In this document: one piece after another, positions 41,818-50,188 of the stretch
How the letters are laid out: each line of letters begins with the position of its first letter
Position numbering within the stretch: the first letter of the stretch is position 1
NCBI GenBank assembly: GCA_045114775.1
Contig: JBGULC010000027.1
Coordinates: 1-64,000, forward strand
Source of the DNA: UBA3792 sp045114775
Lineage (GTDB): Bacteria; Bacillota; Clostridia; Christensenellales; CAG-138
DNA: 64,000 nt
Direction of reading: 5' to 3'
Notes under the pieces: model-generated
What the model was told of the DNA's origin: nothing
Databases searched by the model: none
The model's input: the letters and a program-made list of their open reading frames with translations, nothing else
Program-made: the position numbers and the translations under genes

Positions 41818-43206
41818 ATGGAAAAGAAGAAACTGACACTTTCCTATATCGTGCATCACTGGAAGAGCCTCAGCACGTCGCAAAAGCGCGCGGTGCTGAC
41901 GCTTGCGATGTTCTGCGTCGCGGCGTTTCTGATCACGGTCACGCTGATCATCGCGTTCTCCACATGCACCTGTTCAAAGAACCGTGCGCAGCAGGCGACG
42001 GAGGCCGTCGAACCGATCCCGGAGCTTTTGCGCCCTCCGCAGCATGCCGATCGGCAGCAGGCGGAGCCCGATCCGATCCCGGACGCACAGCAGGGAGAAG
42101 CGGATCCGGACGGCGAGGGGGATCCGGACGACGAGCCGGACGACACGCAGACCGAAGAATCGGAGGAGACGGGATCCGAATATCAGACGCTGAAAAAGAA
42201 GGACCGCGGCGAAGCGGTCACGGAGCTGCAGGAGCGGCTCATGGAACTCGGATATCTCGAGATCGAGGAGCCGACCGATTATTACGGAACCAGCACGGAG
42301 TACGCGGTATCGCTGTTCCAGCGGCAGCACGATCTTGAGCAGGACGGCGTCGCGGGCGCGAAGACGCAGGCGCTTCTTTACAGCAAGGATGCAAAGCATT
42401 ATACGATGTTCGAGGGCGCGGAGGGACACGACGTCAAGATGCTGCAGGAGCAGCTCGTCGACCTCGGCTATCTCTCGGCGGACGAGGTGGACCGCATCTA
42501 CGGAGAAAAGACGGTCGAGGCGGTCAAGGCGTTTCAGAAGCGCAATGGACTGACCGCGGACGGCAAGGCGGGCGAGAAGACGCTCGAAAAAATGTTCGGC
42601 GAGAGCGCGAAGCCTTCCAAGGAGATGGAGGAGAAGCTTAAGGCGGAGGAACAGGCCGCAAAGGAAAAGGAAAAGGCGGCAAAGGCGACGCCGAAGCCGA
42701 CCTCCAAATCCAAGACGACGCCGAAGCCGACCTCCAAGACCAAGACGACGCCGAAGCCGAGCTCCAAGACCAAGACGACGCCGAAGCCGACGAAGAAACC
42801 GACGGCGACTCCGAAGAAGGATACGAAGCTCGAGAAGTTCCTCAAGGCGGCGAATTCCAAGATCGGCTGCGAATATGTGCTTGGCGCCAAAGGCCCGAAC
42901 AAGTTCGATTGCTCCGGGTTCGTCTACTGGTGTCTCACGCAGGCGGGCGTTTCCACGACGCGCATGGATGCGAACAACTTCTCAAAGGTTTCCCGTTGGA
43001 AGAACATTACGGACATCAACGATCTCAAGAAGGGCGATCTCCTGTTCTTCAAGAGCGACAATTCCTCGCGCGTCAGCCATACCGGCATCTATATCGGCGG
43101 CGGCATGATGATCGACGCGTCGAGCTCGAACGGCAAAGTCGTGAAGCGCGCCTTGAGCCCGTATTTCAAGCGCAATTTCGTGAACGCGAGACGTCCGTGG
43201 GAATGA
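41818..43206 (+). CDS. NlpC/P60 peptidoglycan hydrolase with two PG-binding domains
   Basis: The 462-aa surface enzyme has one TM helix near residues 25-47, an acidic Pro/Asp/Glu linker, two peptidoglycan-binding_1 repeats (AVTELQERLMELGYL and DVKMLQEQLVDLGYL), a Lys/Thr/Pro-rich linker of 10-residue repeats and a C-terminal NlpC/P60 domain. The catalytic Cys is in KFDCSGFVYW and the His in RVSHTGIYIGG. This fold cleaves D-Glu to DAP bonds in stem peptides. Its place after mreCD-PBP2 fits a role in wall growth or separation. Confidence 0.93.
   Translation: MEKKKLTLSYIVHHWKSLSTSQKRAVLTLAMFCVAAFLITVTLIIAFSTCTCSKNRAQQATEAVEPIPELLRPPQHADRQQAEPDPIPDAQQGEADPDGEGDPDDEPDDTQTEESEETGSEYQTLKKKDRGEAVTELQERLMELGYLEIEEPTDYYGTSTEYAVSLFQRQHDLEQDGVAGAKTQALLYSKDAKHYTMFEGAEGHDVKMLQEQLVDLGYLSADEVDRIYGEKTVEAVKAFQKRNGLTADGKAGEKTLEKMFGESAKPSKEMEEKLKAEEQAAKEKEKAAKATPKPTSKSKTTPKPTSKTKTTPKPSSKTKTTPKPTKKPTATPKKDTKLEKFLKAANSKIGCEYVLGAKGPNKFDCSGFVYWCLTQAGVSTTRMDANNFSKVSRWKNITDINDLKKGDLLFFKSDNSSRVSHTGIYIGGGMMIDASSSNGKVVKRALSPYFKRNFVNARRPWE
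42682..42801 (+). repeat. 30-bp in-frame tandem repeats in the NlpC linker
   Basis: Three full 30-bp units begin at about 42682, 42712 and 42742, and a partial fourth at 42772. They encode KTTPKPTSKT-like units. In-frame gain or loss would change the length of the linker between wall-binding and catalytic domains. Confidence 0.85.
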
Positions 43207-43234
43207 TCTTCCCGCATTTACGTGTTTTTTACAA

Positions 43235-43266
43235 AAATCCGGCAGAAAATCTGTCGGATTTTTTTT
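43235..43266 (+). terminator. Terminator after the NlpC/P60 gene
   Basis: AATCCGGCAGA/TCTGTCGGATT with an AAA loop, followed by six or more T. The T-run overlaps the -35 box of the next promoter. Confidence 0.92.
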
Positions 43267-43293
43267 GCATAATATGAAATAGTGTGGTATAAT
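43265..43293 (+). promoter_or_regulatory. glgP promoter
   Basis: TTGCAT (43265-43270), a 17-nt spacer and TATAAT (43288-43293) preceded by TGG (extended -10). A strong promoter overlapping the upstream terminator. Confidence 0.8.
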
Positions 43294-43325
43294 GCAGTTA
43301 ACAAAGCAAGATAGGGGAAGGGATT

Positions 43326-45695
43326 ATGGATACGAAAACCATTATGCAGCAGATCGAACTCGTTCTGAAACGCGATGCGCAGGTCTCTCTTCGGGAAGCA
43401 ACGACACAGCAGCTCCACGCCGCGCTCGCATCGGTCGTGATGGGCGCGATCGCCGATCCGTGGTACGAGAGCCGCCATGCGCACGAGCGCGCCAGGAGCA
43501 CCTATTATTTTTCGGCGGAATATCTTGTCGGACGCATGGTGTACAACAACCTGTTCGCCCTCGGGATCCTGGACGAGGTTAAAAAGGAATTTGCGGATCG
43601 CGGGCTGGACCTTGCGGCATTTGAGGATATCGAGGACGCGGCGCTCGGAAACGGCGGCTTGGGCCGTCTTGCGGCATGCTTCCTGGATTCCGCGGCGACG
43701 ATGAACCTGCCGCTCGACGGCTACGGCATCCGCTATAAGTACGGTCTCTTCAAGCAGACTTTCACGAACGGTTTTCAGACCGAGAGCGCGGACGACTGGC
43801 AGCGCTTCGGCGATCCGTGGAGCCGCCGCCGCGACACGCATGAGGTGCTCGTGCATTTCTCCGATCAGACCGTGCGCGCCGTCCCGTACGACATGCCGAT
43901 CATCGGCTACCACACCGACAACATCGGCACGCTCCGGCTCTGGCAGAGCGAGGCGGTCGAGGACTTTGACTTCCAGAAGTTCAACAATCAGGAATACGCG
44001 GTCGCGGTGCTTGAGAAGAATGCCGTTGAGGACATCACGCGTGTGCTGTACCCGAACGACACGACCACCGCGGGCAAGCGTCTGCGTCTGAAGCAGCAGT
44101 ATTTCCTTTCCTCGGCTTCGCTGCAGGACCTGCTGTTCCGCTTCAAGCGTGAGAACCGCCCGATCACCGAGTTCGCGGATCTCGTTTCCATTCAGCTCAA
44201 CGACACGCATCCGACGGTCTCCATTCCGGAGCTCATGCGGCTGCTGATGCTCGAGGGCCTCAGCTTCGACGAGGCGTTTGAGATCACGCGCAAGACATTC
44301 TCCTACACGAACCACACGGTCATGCAGGAAGCGCTCGAGAAGTGGGACGTCGCGCTGTTCCGCGATCTGCTGCCCGAGATCTACGACATCATCTGGCGCA
44401 TCAACACCAAGCTGTGCGGCGAGATCATGGCGATGGGCCGCGACTGCGAGCCGTACGCGATCGTATCGAACAACATCATCCGCATGGCGAACCTCGCCGT
44501 GTACGCGTCGAGCTACGTCAACGGCGTCGCGGAGATCCACACGCAGATCCTGAAAGACGACGTTCTGAAGATCTGGTACGAGGTCTATCCGGAACGCTTC
44601 CAGAACAAGACGAACGGCATCACGCAGCGCCGCTGGCTGGGCCTTTGCAATCCGGAGCTTTCTAAGTACATCACCGACCGCATCGGCGGCGGCTGGATCA
44701 CCGATCTCGAGCAGCTCCAGGGCCTGAAACAGTTTATGAGCGACAGGGACGTCGATGAATTCATCGAAGTCAAGCGTGAAAAGAAGCGTCAGCTCCGGGA
44801 GATCATCAGAAAGCGCGAGGGCGTGGATCTGCCCGAAAGCTTCTGCTTCGACGTGCAGGTCAAGCGTATGCACGAGTATAAGCGTCAGCTTCTGAATGCG
44901 TTCGCGATCATGGACATCTACTACGGAATCAAGGACGGGCGCATCAAGGACTTCACGCCGACCGCGTTCATCTTCGGCGCCAAGGCCGCGCCGGGTTATC
45001 TCCGCGCCAAGGCTGCGATAAAGTACATCAACGAGATCGCGAAGAAGATCAACAGCGATCCGGACGTCAAGGACCTGATGCGCGTGGTCTTCGTGCACAA
45101 CTACAACTGCTCCTACGCCGAGCACATCATCCCGGCGGCGGACATTTCCGAGCAGATCTCTCCGGCGGGCACCGAGGCGAGCGGCACCGGCAACATGAAG
45201 CTGATGCTCAACGGCGCGGTCACGCTCGGCACCTTCGACGGCGCGAACGTCGAGATCGTGCAGGAGGCGGGCGAGGAGAACAACTACGTGTTCGGCTACA
45301 GCGTCGACGACCTCAACGCGCTGCGTCCGCACTACAATCCGAAGGCGATCTACGACTACGAGCCGCGCGTGCGCCGCGTGGTCGATTCCCTGATCGACGG
45401 CACGTTCTCCGACAACGGCACCGGCGTCTTCACCGATCTGCACCGCTCGCTGCTGTTCGGCAACGGCTGGCAGAAGCCGGACTACTACTTCGTACTGCAG
45501 GAGATGCTCCCGTACATCGACCGCAAGCTCGACGCGCTGAACGACTATAAGGACATCCGCGCGTTCACGAGAAAGTGCATGATCAACACGGCGAGCGCGG
45601 GCAAGTTCTCTTCGGACCGCACGATCCGTCAGTACGCGAACGAGATCTGGCACATCAAGGAACTTCCGCATCACGACGGAATCAAGCTTTGGTAA
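43326..45695 (+). CDS. glgP: Glycogen/starch phosphorylase
   Basis: This 789-aa GT35 enzyme releases glucose 1-phosphate from alpha-1,4-glucan ends. Family marks are YFSAEYLVGR, ALGNGGLGRLAACFLDS, QLNDTHPT, QVKRMHEYKRQLLN and the PLP-lysine block EASGTGNMKLMLNGAVTLGT (about residue 620). The length is normal for a bacterial phosphorylase. The gene stands alone with its own promoter and terminator; no other glycogen genes are in the window. Confidence 0.96.
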   Translation: MDTKTIMQQIELVLKRDAQVSLREATTQQLHAALASVVMGAIADPWYESRHAHERARSTYYFSAEYLVGRMVYNNLFALGILDEVKKEFADRGLDLAAFEDIEDAALGNGGLGRLAACFLDSAATMNLPLDGYGIRYKYGLFKQTFTNGFQTESADDWQRFGDPWSRRRDTHEVLVHFSDQTVRAVPYDMPIIGYHTDNIGTLRLWQSEAVEDFDFQKFNNQEYAVAVLEKNAVEDITRVLYPNDTTTAGKRLRLKQQYFLSSASLQDLLFRFKRENRPITEFADLVSIQLNDTHPTVSIPELMRLLMLEGLSFDEAFEITRKTFSYTNHTVMQEALEKWDVALFRDLLPEIYDIIWRINTKLCGEIMAMGRDCEPYAIVSNNIIRMANLAVYASSYVNGVAEIHTQILKDDVLKIWYEVYPERFQNKTNGITQRRWLGLCNPELSKYITDRIGGGWITDLEQLQGLKQFMSDRDVDEFIEVKREKKRQLREIIRKREGVDLPESFCFDVQVKRMHEYKRQLLNAFAIMDIYYGIKDGRIKDFTPTAFIFGAKAAPGYLRAKAAIKYINEIAKKINSDPDVKDLMRVVFVHNYNCSYAEHIIPAADISEQISPAGTEASGTGNMKLMLNGAVTLGTFDGANVEIVQEAGEENNYVFGYSVDDLNALRPHYNPKAIYDYEPRVRRVVDSLIDGTFSDNGTGVFTDLHRSLLFGNGWQKPDYYFVLQEMLPYIDRKLDALNDYKDIRAFTRKCMINTASAGKFSSDRTIRQYANEIWHIKELPHHDGIKLW

Positions 45696-45702
45696 GCGAT
45701 AT

Positions 45703-45737
45703 CGGGTGAAAGCAGAGCTTTCACCCGGTTTGATTTT
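45703..45737 (+). terminator. glgP terminator
   Basis: A 10-bp stem CGGGTGAAAG/CTTTCACCCG with loop CAGAG, followed by GTTTGATTTT. Confidence 0.9.
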
Positions 45738-45744
45738 CAGCCTT

Positions 45745-45877
45745 CGTCCGAAACGCAATGCATTTCCATGCGTGCGCGGGAACGCACCTGCGCGCAAAAA
45801 GAGGCACGGTCTGTGAACCGTACCGCAGATCAACAAGAAAACACGGGCGGCGATCATGCGATCGCCGTTGTTTTTTG
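45745..45877 (+). ncRNA. Candidate small RNA with its own terminator
   Basis: Between the glgP terminator and the MoxR promoter lies ~130 nt with several possible stems (GCGTGCG.../CGCAC, ACGGT/ACCGT). It ends in a strong terminator, GGCGATC/GATCGCC with an ATGC loop, followed by TTGTTTTTT. No convincing ORF uses this terminator. No clear promoter was found, so this may be only a second terminator for glgP. Confidence 0.3.
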
Positions 45878-45932
45878 GAAATATATAGGCATAATATTAC
45901 AGTTTAGATACAATTCTGACGCAAATCTGTGT

Positions 45933-45938
45933 TATAAT
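45933..45938 (+). promoter_or_regulatory. -10 box of the MoxR operon
   Basis: A perfect TATAAT (45933-45938) lies about 47 nt before the ATG at 45985. The -35 hexamer is poor. An in-frame ATG at 45937 lies inside this box and cannot be the start. Confidence 0.55.
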
Positions 45939-45984
45939 GCATTCAGAAACCTTACAGAACGGGACAAGCAGGGGAGAAAGACCG

Positions 45985-46917
45985 ATGAACGATCCGAAAT
46001 CCATTCTCGATGAACTGAAGAAAGCCGTTGTCGGCAAGGACAACGTACTGATCATGGCGCTTTTGGCGATCCTGGCGCGCGGGCACATCCTCCTGGAGGA
46101 CATTCCGGGCGTCGGCAAGACGACGATGGCGCTGGCGTTTTCGAAGGCGCTGGGGCTCGAATACCACCGCGTGCAGTTCACGCCGGACGTTCTGCCGAGC
46201 GATATCGTCGGCTTTTCGGTCTATGACCGCGAGAGCGGCAAAATGAACTACAAACCCGGCGCGATCCTCTGCAATCTGTTCCTTGCGGACGAGCTGAACC
46301 GCGCGACGAGCCGCACGCAGTCCGCGCTGCTCGAAGCGATGGAGGAGGGCAACGTCACCGTCGACGGCGTGACGCACCCGATGCCGGACCCGTTCGTGGT
46401 CATCGCGACGCAGAATCCGGTCGGCGCGAGCGGCACGCAGCTTCTGCCCGATTCACAGCTCGACCGCTTTATGGTGCGGCTGACGCTCGGCTATCCGCGT
46501 CCCACCGATGAAATGGAGCTTCTGAACCGCAAGCAGCGCGGCAACCCGCTGGAGGGCGTGCGATGCATCGCGAACCGTGCGGGGCTGCATGAGATCCGCC
46601 TTGCAGTCGACAATACCTACGTAGACAAAAAGATCTTCGATTACGTGATCCGCCTCTCGAACGCGACGCGCTCGCACGCGTCGGTTCTGCAGGGAGCGAG
46701 TCCGCGCGCTTCGCTCGCCGTCGTTTCCATGGCGAAGGCCTCGGCGTGGGTGCAGGGACGCGACTACGTGATCCCGGCCGACGTGCGGCTCATCTATCCC
46801 GCAACGGTCACGCACCGCCTGATCCTGACGCCGGAAGCAAAAGCGTCCGGACAGACTGCGGAAGCCGTTCTCGAAGATGTACTGGCGCATATCGCGCCGC
46901 CCGCCGTGCGAGGATGA
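45985..46917 (+). CDS. MoxR-family AAA+ ATPase
   Basis: This 310-aa ATPase has Walker A IPGVGKTTMA, Walker B LFLADELNRA and arginine/sensor region ATQNPVG. MoxR proteins act as chaperones or activators, commonly encoded with DUF58 and transglutaminase proteins as here. The ATG at 45985 follows GGGGAGA. The end overlaps the DUF58 gene by 4 bp. Targets of this conserved three-gene set are not established. Confidence 0.93.
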   Translation: MNDPKSILDELKKAVVGKDNVLIMALLAILARGHILLEDIPGVGKTTMALAFSKALGLEYHRVQFTPDVLPSDIVGFSVYDRESGKMNYKPGAILCNLFLADELNRATSRTQSALLEAMEEGNVTVDGVTHPMPDPFVVIATQNPVGASGTQLLPDSQLDRFMVRLTLGYPRPTDEMELLNRKQRGNPLEGVRCIANRAGLHEIRLAVDNTYVDKKIFDYVIRLSNATRSHASVLQGASPRASLAVVSMAKASAWVQGRDYVIPADVRLIYPATVTHRLILTPEAKASGQTAEAVLEDVLAHIAPPAVRG

Positions 46918-47867
46918 CCGGCAGACGGGTGACATACGGAGCGTTTCTGATCGCGGTATGCGCTCTGCATCTTGCTTACGGGCAGTATGTATCGTTTTAC
47001 ATACTGCTGTTTGTGTTGCTGCTGCCCGTTCTGTCCCTGCTTCTGAGCCTTCCCGCGATCCTGACGTCGCGTGCGGAGCTGAGCGGCGGCGTCGATGTGC
47101 AGCGCGGAAGGGCGTCCGAGGTCACGCTGAAGGTGCAGTGCAGATCCTTTCTGCCGCCCGAGGCATGGAAGCTGAAGATCGAACGGCAAAACCTCTTTCT
47201 GGAATCGAGTCCCAAGCGCACGAAGATGCGTTTTTATGCCGTGCGGGAAAAGGCGGTCCGGTTCAAGCCCGACACCGGACGGCTCGGCACGATGATGATC
47301 CGTATCCGTTCGGCGCGCGTATGCGACTATCTCGGCCTGTTTGCGATCCCGATCCGCCGCGGCGATCCCGTGACAGTGACGGTCATGCCGAACGCCGAAG
47401 AACCGATACCGGTACCGGAGCTTGTCGAACCTTCCGACCGGATCATGAAGCCGAAGCCGATCGGATTCTCCGAGGAGCATGAGCTTCGTCCGTATCGCGA
47501 GGGCGATGCGATCAACCTGATCCATTGGAAGCTGACCGAAAAGATGGACGCGCCGATCGTGCGTGAGCCGCAGGAGCTGATGCGCAAGAACATTGTGCTG
47601 TGCATGGATCGCTTCCGCGATTACGAACGCGGGCAGAGCGTTCTGGAGCAGCTTCGGTATCTTGCGGACGTCCTAAATGAAAACCGGATCCCGTTCACGC
47701 TGTATTACGGGCTTGAGAACACCCGGATTGAGGGCGACGGCGATTTCGAGCATTTTCTGCGCTCCTATCTCTCCGGACTGATCCGCGACGAGAAGGCGCA
47801 GTCTGTCAGCGCCGGCAACGATACGCTCGTCTATCGGATCACGCCGAAGCAGGAGGTGCGGTCATGA
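46914..47867 (+). CDS. DUF58-domain membrane protein
   Basis: The 317-aa protein has two N-terminal TM helices (about 7-25 and 28-48), a beta-rich stretch and the DUF58 core seen in LRPYREGDAINLIHWKLTEK with the following vWA-like segment NIVLCMDRFRDYERG. It is the usual partner of MoxR ATPases. Overlaps of 4 bp on both sides make translational coupling likely. The start at 46914 is chosen over upstream in-frame codons because of the ATGA overlap and the TM helix that follows. Confidence 0.9.
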   Translation: MTGRRVTYGAFLIAVCALHLAYGQYVSFYILLFVLLLPVLSLLLSLPAILTSRAELSGGVDVQRGRASEVTLKVQCRSFLPPEAWKLKIERQNLFLESSPKRTKMRFYAVREKAVRFKPDTGRLGTMMIRIRSARVCDYLGLFAIPIRRGDPVTVTVMPNAEEPIPVPELVEPSDRIMKPKPIGFSEEHELRPYREGDAINLIHWKLTEKMDAPIVREPQELMRKNIVLCMDRFRDYERGQSVLEQLRYLADVLNENRIPFTLYYGLENTRIEGDGDFEHFLRSYLSGLIRDEKAQSVSAGNDTLVYRITPKQEVRS

Positions 47868-50068
47868 GTCGGACGAAGACGTTTCTGACGGGACTCATCG
47901 GCGCAGTGCCGGTCGCCTGCGGCATGATCGCATGCGCATGCGCGTTTCCGACGGCGTTCGGGATCAAGTTTTCACACGAACCGCTGATCCTGTTCTGCAT
48001 CGCGGCGTCGCTGCTGCTGTCCTTTTGGATGACCGCTCCGAAATACGGCTTCGGGTTCGGTGCGCTGTACCTTTCGGGGATGATCCTTCTCATCGTATTC
48101 TGCGCCGACCGCATCGAGTGCGGTATCAAGGCTTTCTTTCAGGGTTCGGACATCAATGACCTATTCGTTCAGCAAATTCTCCCCAATCTTCCGGAGAAAG
48201 TCGCCGGTTTTTTCCGAGATCCGTTGGATCCGGCACTCGATCCCGAGTTGTCTGTTTCCCTGTTGCTGATGACCGTATCGGGAGTGGCGGGGATCCTGCT
48301 CGCCTATTCGCAGCTGCGGAGCAATGTCGCTGCGCTGCCGCTGCTGATCCCGCTGCCGATGATCCTGCTGAGCTTCGCCATTAAGGAGCTGCCGCCCGAT
48401 CCATGGACGATCATCCTGCTCTGCATCTATTACGGATTCGCGCTGTTCGGAAACGGATTCAAAAAAGGCGCTTCACCGCAGCGAGGCTTGTTTCTTGCTA
48501 CGCTGCTGATTGCCGTGCTTGCACTCTGCGCAGTGCTCAAGCTGGCCGTTCCGGAGAATAAGGAGGCCGACTACACACTGATCTCCGACAGCACATGGGA
48601 AAAGCTGTTTTCCGACTTGTTCGGCGATGCGAGCAATCCGGCTCCGGAGCAGTCCGGAAGCAGCAGTCCGCATGAGATTCGGCTGGATGCGGAACGAGAG
48701 CATGGCAACGGCGAGAACACCGCCTTCTCTGTACGCGCCGATCACGCGGGCATATATCATCTCCGCGTGCGTTCCTACGGCGCGTACAGCGGCGAAAGCT
48801 GGCTCAACGCGGATGCGTACGGGGGAGAATGGCATGCGCTCGAAGCGCTCGGAAACCGGCAGCGGAACGCGGATGCAAGGATGGAGATCCGGGGTTTTGC
48901 CGCGGAGGAGCGGATCGTGCCGTACGCGTTCCGTGCGGACGGCGTTGAGACGGAGGAGACCTGCATCAAGGCAAAGGACTCCGAGCCATACGAATGGCGG
49001 TATACGCAGAGCTATTGCATCGACCCGCATCCGGTCACGGACGCGGAATTGGAATACTATCGCTTCGCGCTCGAACGGTATACGATGCCGGACGGCAAGG
49101 AGAAACAAGCGCTTCTGGCACTCGCGGAGAACGAGGGGATCCGTCCTCCCGAAGATCCGCAGGAGGACGTCTATGCCGTTTATGAAACGGCGCTGCAGGT
49201 AGCAAGCTATGTGCGCGGCGATCGCAGATACACGCTGGACCCGGAGAAAACACCCGACGGACAGGACTTTGTCCTGTATTTTCTCACGCAGGGCAACGAA
49301 GGGTACTGTGTGCATTTTGCGAGCGCAACGACGGCGATGCTGCAGGCGATGGACATTCCCGCGCGTTACACGAGCGGATATTACGTCGTGAACATCAGCG
49401 ACGAATGGACGACGGTCCCCGAAAACGCGAGACACGCATGGGCGGAGGTCTACCTTTGCGGAGTCGGCTGGATCCCGATCGAAAGTACGCAGTCCTTCCC
49501 GCCGAATCCGCCGCTCTCGGCAGTGATTCCGCAGGAGCCGACGCAGCAGACTTCGATGCCGACGTCGGAACTGCCGACTTCGGAGCCGGTACCGTCGACG
49601 CCGGGATCAAACGAACCGGAGCAGTCCGTTCCGTCGCCGGTCCCGGAGCTGAGCGAGCCGCAAACGGACCCGCAGAAACAGCCCGGATCGTCCGGAAACG
49701 GCGCATCGAGCGAAGAGAATGCGCGAAAGCAAGGCGCATGGTGGCTGCTGCTGTTGATCCCGGTCGTTCCGATGCTGTGGGTCGGCGCATACCTGCTGAC
49801 CCGCAACCGCAGGGAAGCGCGGTTCTCCGATCCGGACGTTCGCCGCGCGATCCCGGAGATGACATATTATCTCAGGCAGCTGGAGCGTTACGGGATCGGA
49901 AAGGATCCGGATGCGGAGCGTTGGGCTGAGGAGGCGGCGTTCTCCGACCACGATATGCAGGCGGAGCGAAAGGAACTGAAAAAACGCGTACGCGCGGCGC
50001 AGAAGGCAGTGTATCGGGACAAACCGCTTCGGCGGTTTCTGCTCCGGTGGCTCCGGTTCATGCTGTGA
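47864..50068 (+). CDS. Transglutaminase-like membrane protein
   Basis: The 734-aa protein has about six TM helices in the first 210 residues, an extracytoplasmic domain, a transglutaminase-like core with Cys in GNEGYCVHFASA and His in NARHAWAEVYL, a third acidic residue that may be Glu in GWIPIESTQ, a Pro/Ser/Thr/Glu linker and a final TM helix with cytoplasmic tail. It completes the MoxR-DUF58-transglutaminase set. It may be a protease or crosslinking enzyme acting at the envelope; the true reaction is unknown. Confidence 0.9.
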   Translation: MSRTKTFLTGLIGAVPVACGMIACACAFPTAFGIKFSHEPLILFCIAASLLLSFWMTAPKYGFGFGALYLSGMILLIVFCADRIECGIKAFFQGSDINDLFVQQILPNLPEKVAGFFRDPLDPALDPELSVSLLLMTVSGVAGILLAYSQLRSNVAALPLLIPLPMILLSFAIKELPPDPWTIILLCIYYGFALFGNGFKKGASPQRGLFLATLLIAVLALCAVLKLAVPENKEADYTLISDSTWEKLFSDLFGDASNPAPEQSGSSSPHEIRLDAEREHGNGENTAFSVRADHAGIYHLRVRSYGAYSGESWLNADAYGGEWHALEALGNRQRNADARMEIRGFAAEERIVPYAFRADGVETEETCIKAKDSEPYEWRYTQSYCIDPHPVTDAELEYYRFALERYTMPDGKEKQALLALAENEGIRPPEDPQEDVYAVYETALQVASYVRGDRRYTLDPEKTPDGQDFVLYFLTQGNEGYCVHFASATTAMLQAMDIPARYTSGYYVVNISDEWTTVPENARHAWAEVYLCGVGWIPIESTQSFPPNPPLSAVIPQEPTQQTSMPTSELPTSEPVPSTPGSNEPEQSVPSPVPELSEPQTDPQKQPGSSGNGASSEENARKQGAWWLLLLIPVVPMLWVGAYLLTRNRREARFSDPDVRRAIPEMTYYLRQLERYGIGKDPDAERWAEEAAFSDHDMQAERKELKKRVRAAQKAVYRDKPLRRFLLRWLRFML

Positions 50069-50101
50069 AGCGCGGAAAATGTAAAATCATCGTCCGAAGG
50101 G

Positions 50102-50130
50102 TTGAAAACCCGCACCTTGTATGGTATAGT
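50102..50130 (+). promoter_or_regulatory. Promoter of the phosphodiester-glycosidase gene
   Basis: TTGAAA (50102-50107), a 17-nt spacer and TATAGT (50125-50130). Confidence 0.75.
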
Positions 50131-50188
50131 GCATGGACGGAAATAAAAAGCCGAAACGGCTTGCACCGATCGTCTTTGGGAGATTGAG

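Noticed and set aside
43218..45857. Long minus-strand ORF opposite glgP (879 codons)
   Set aside because: It is rich in Arg, His, Asp and Val with no domain, and lies entirely against a well-recognised phosphorylase gene. Such shadow ORFs are common in GC-rich genomes.
45937..45984. Upstream start for the MoxR gene
   Set aside because: This ATG lies within the TATAAT -10 box; the ATG at 45985 has a ribosome binding site and begins a normal MoxR N-terminus.
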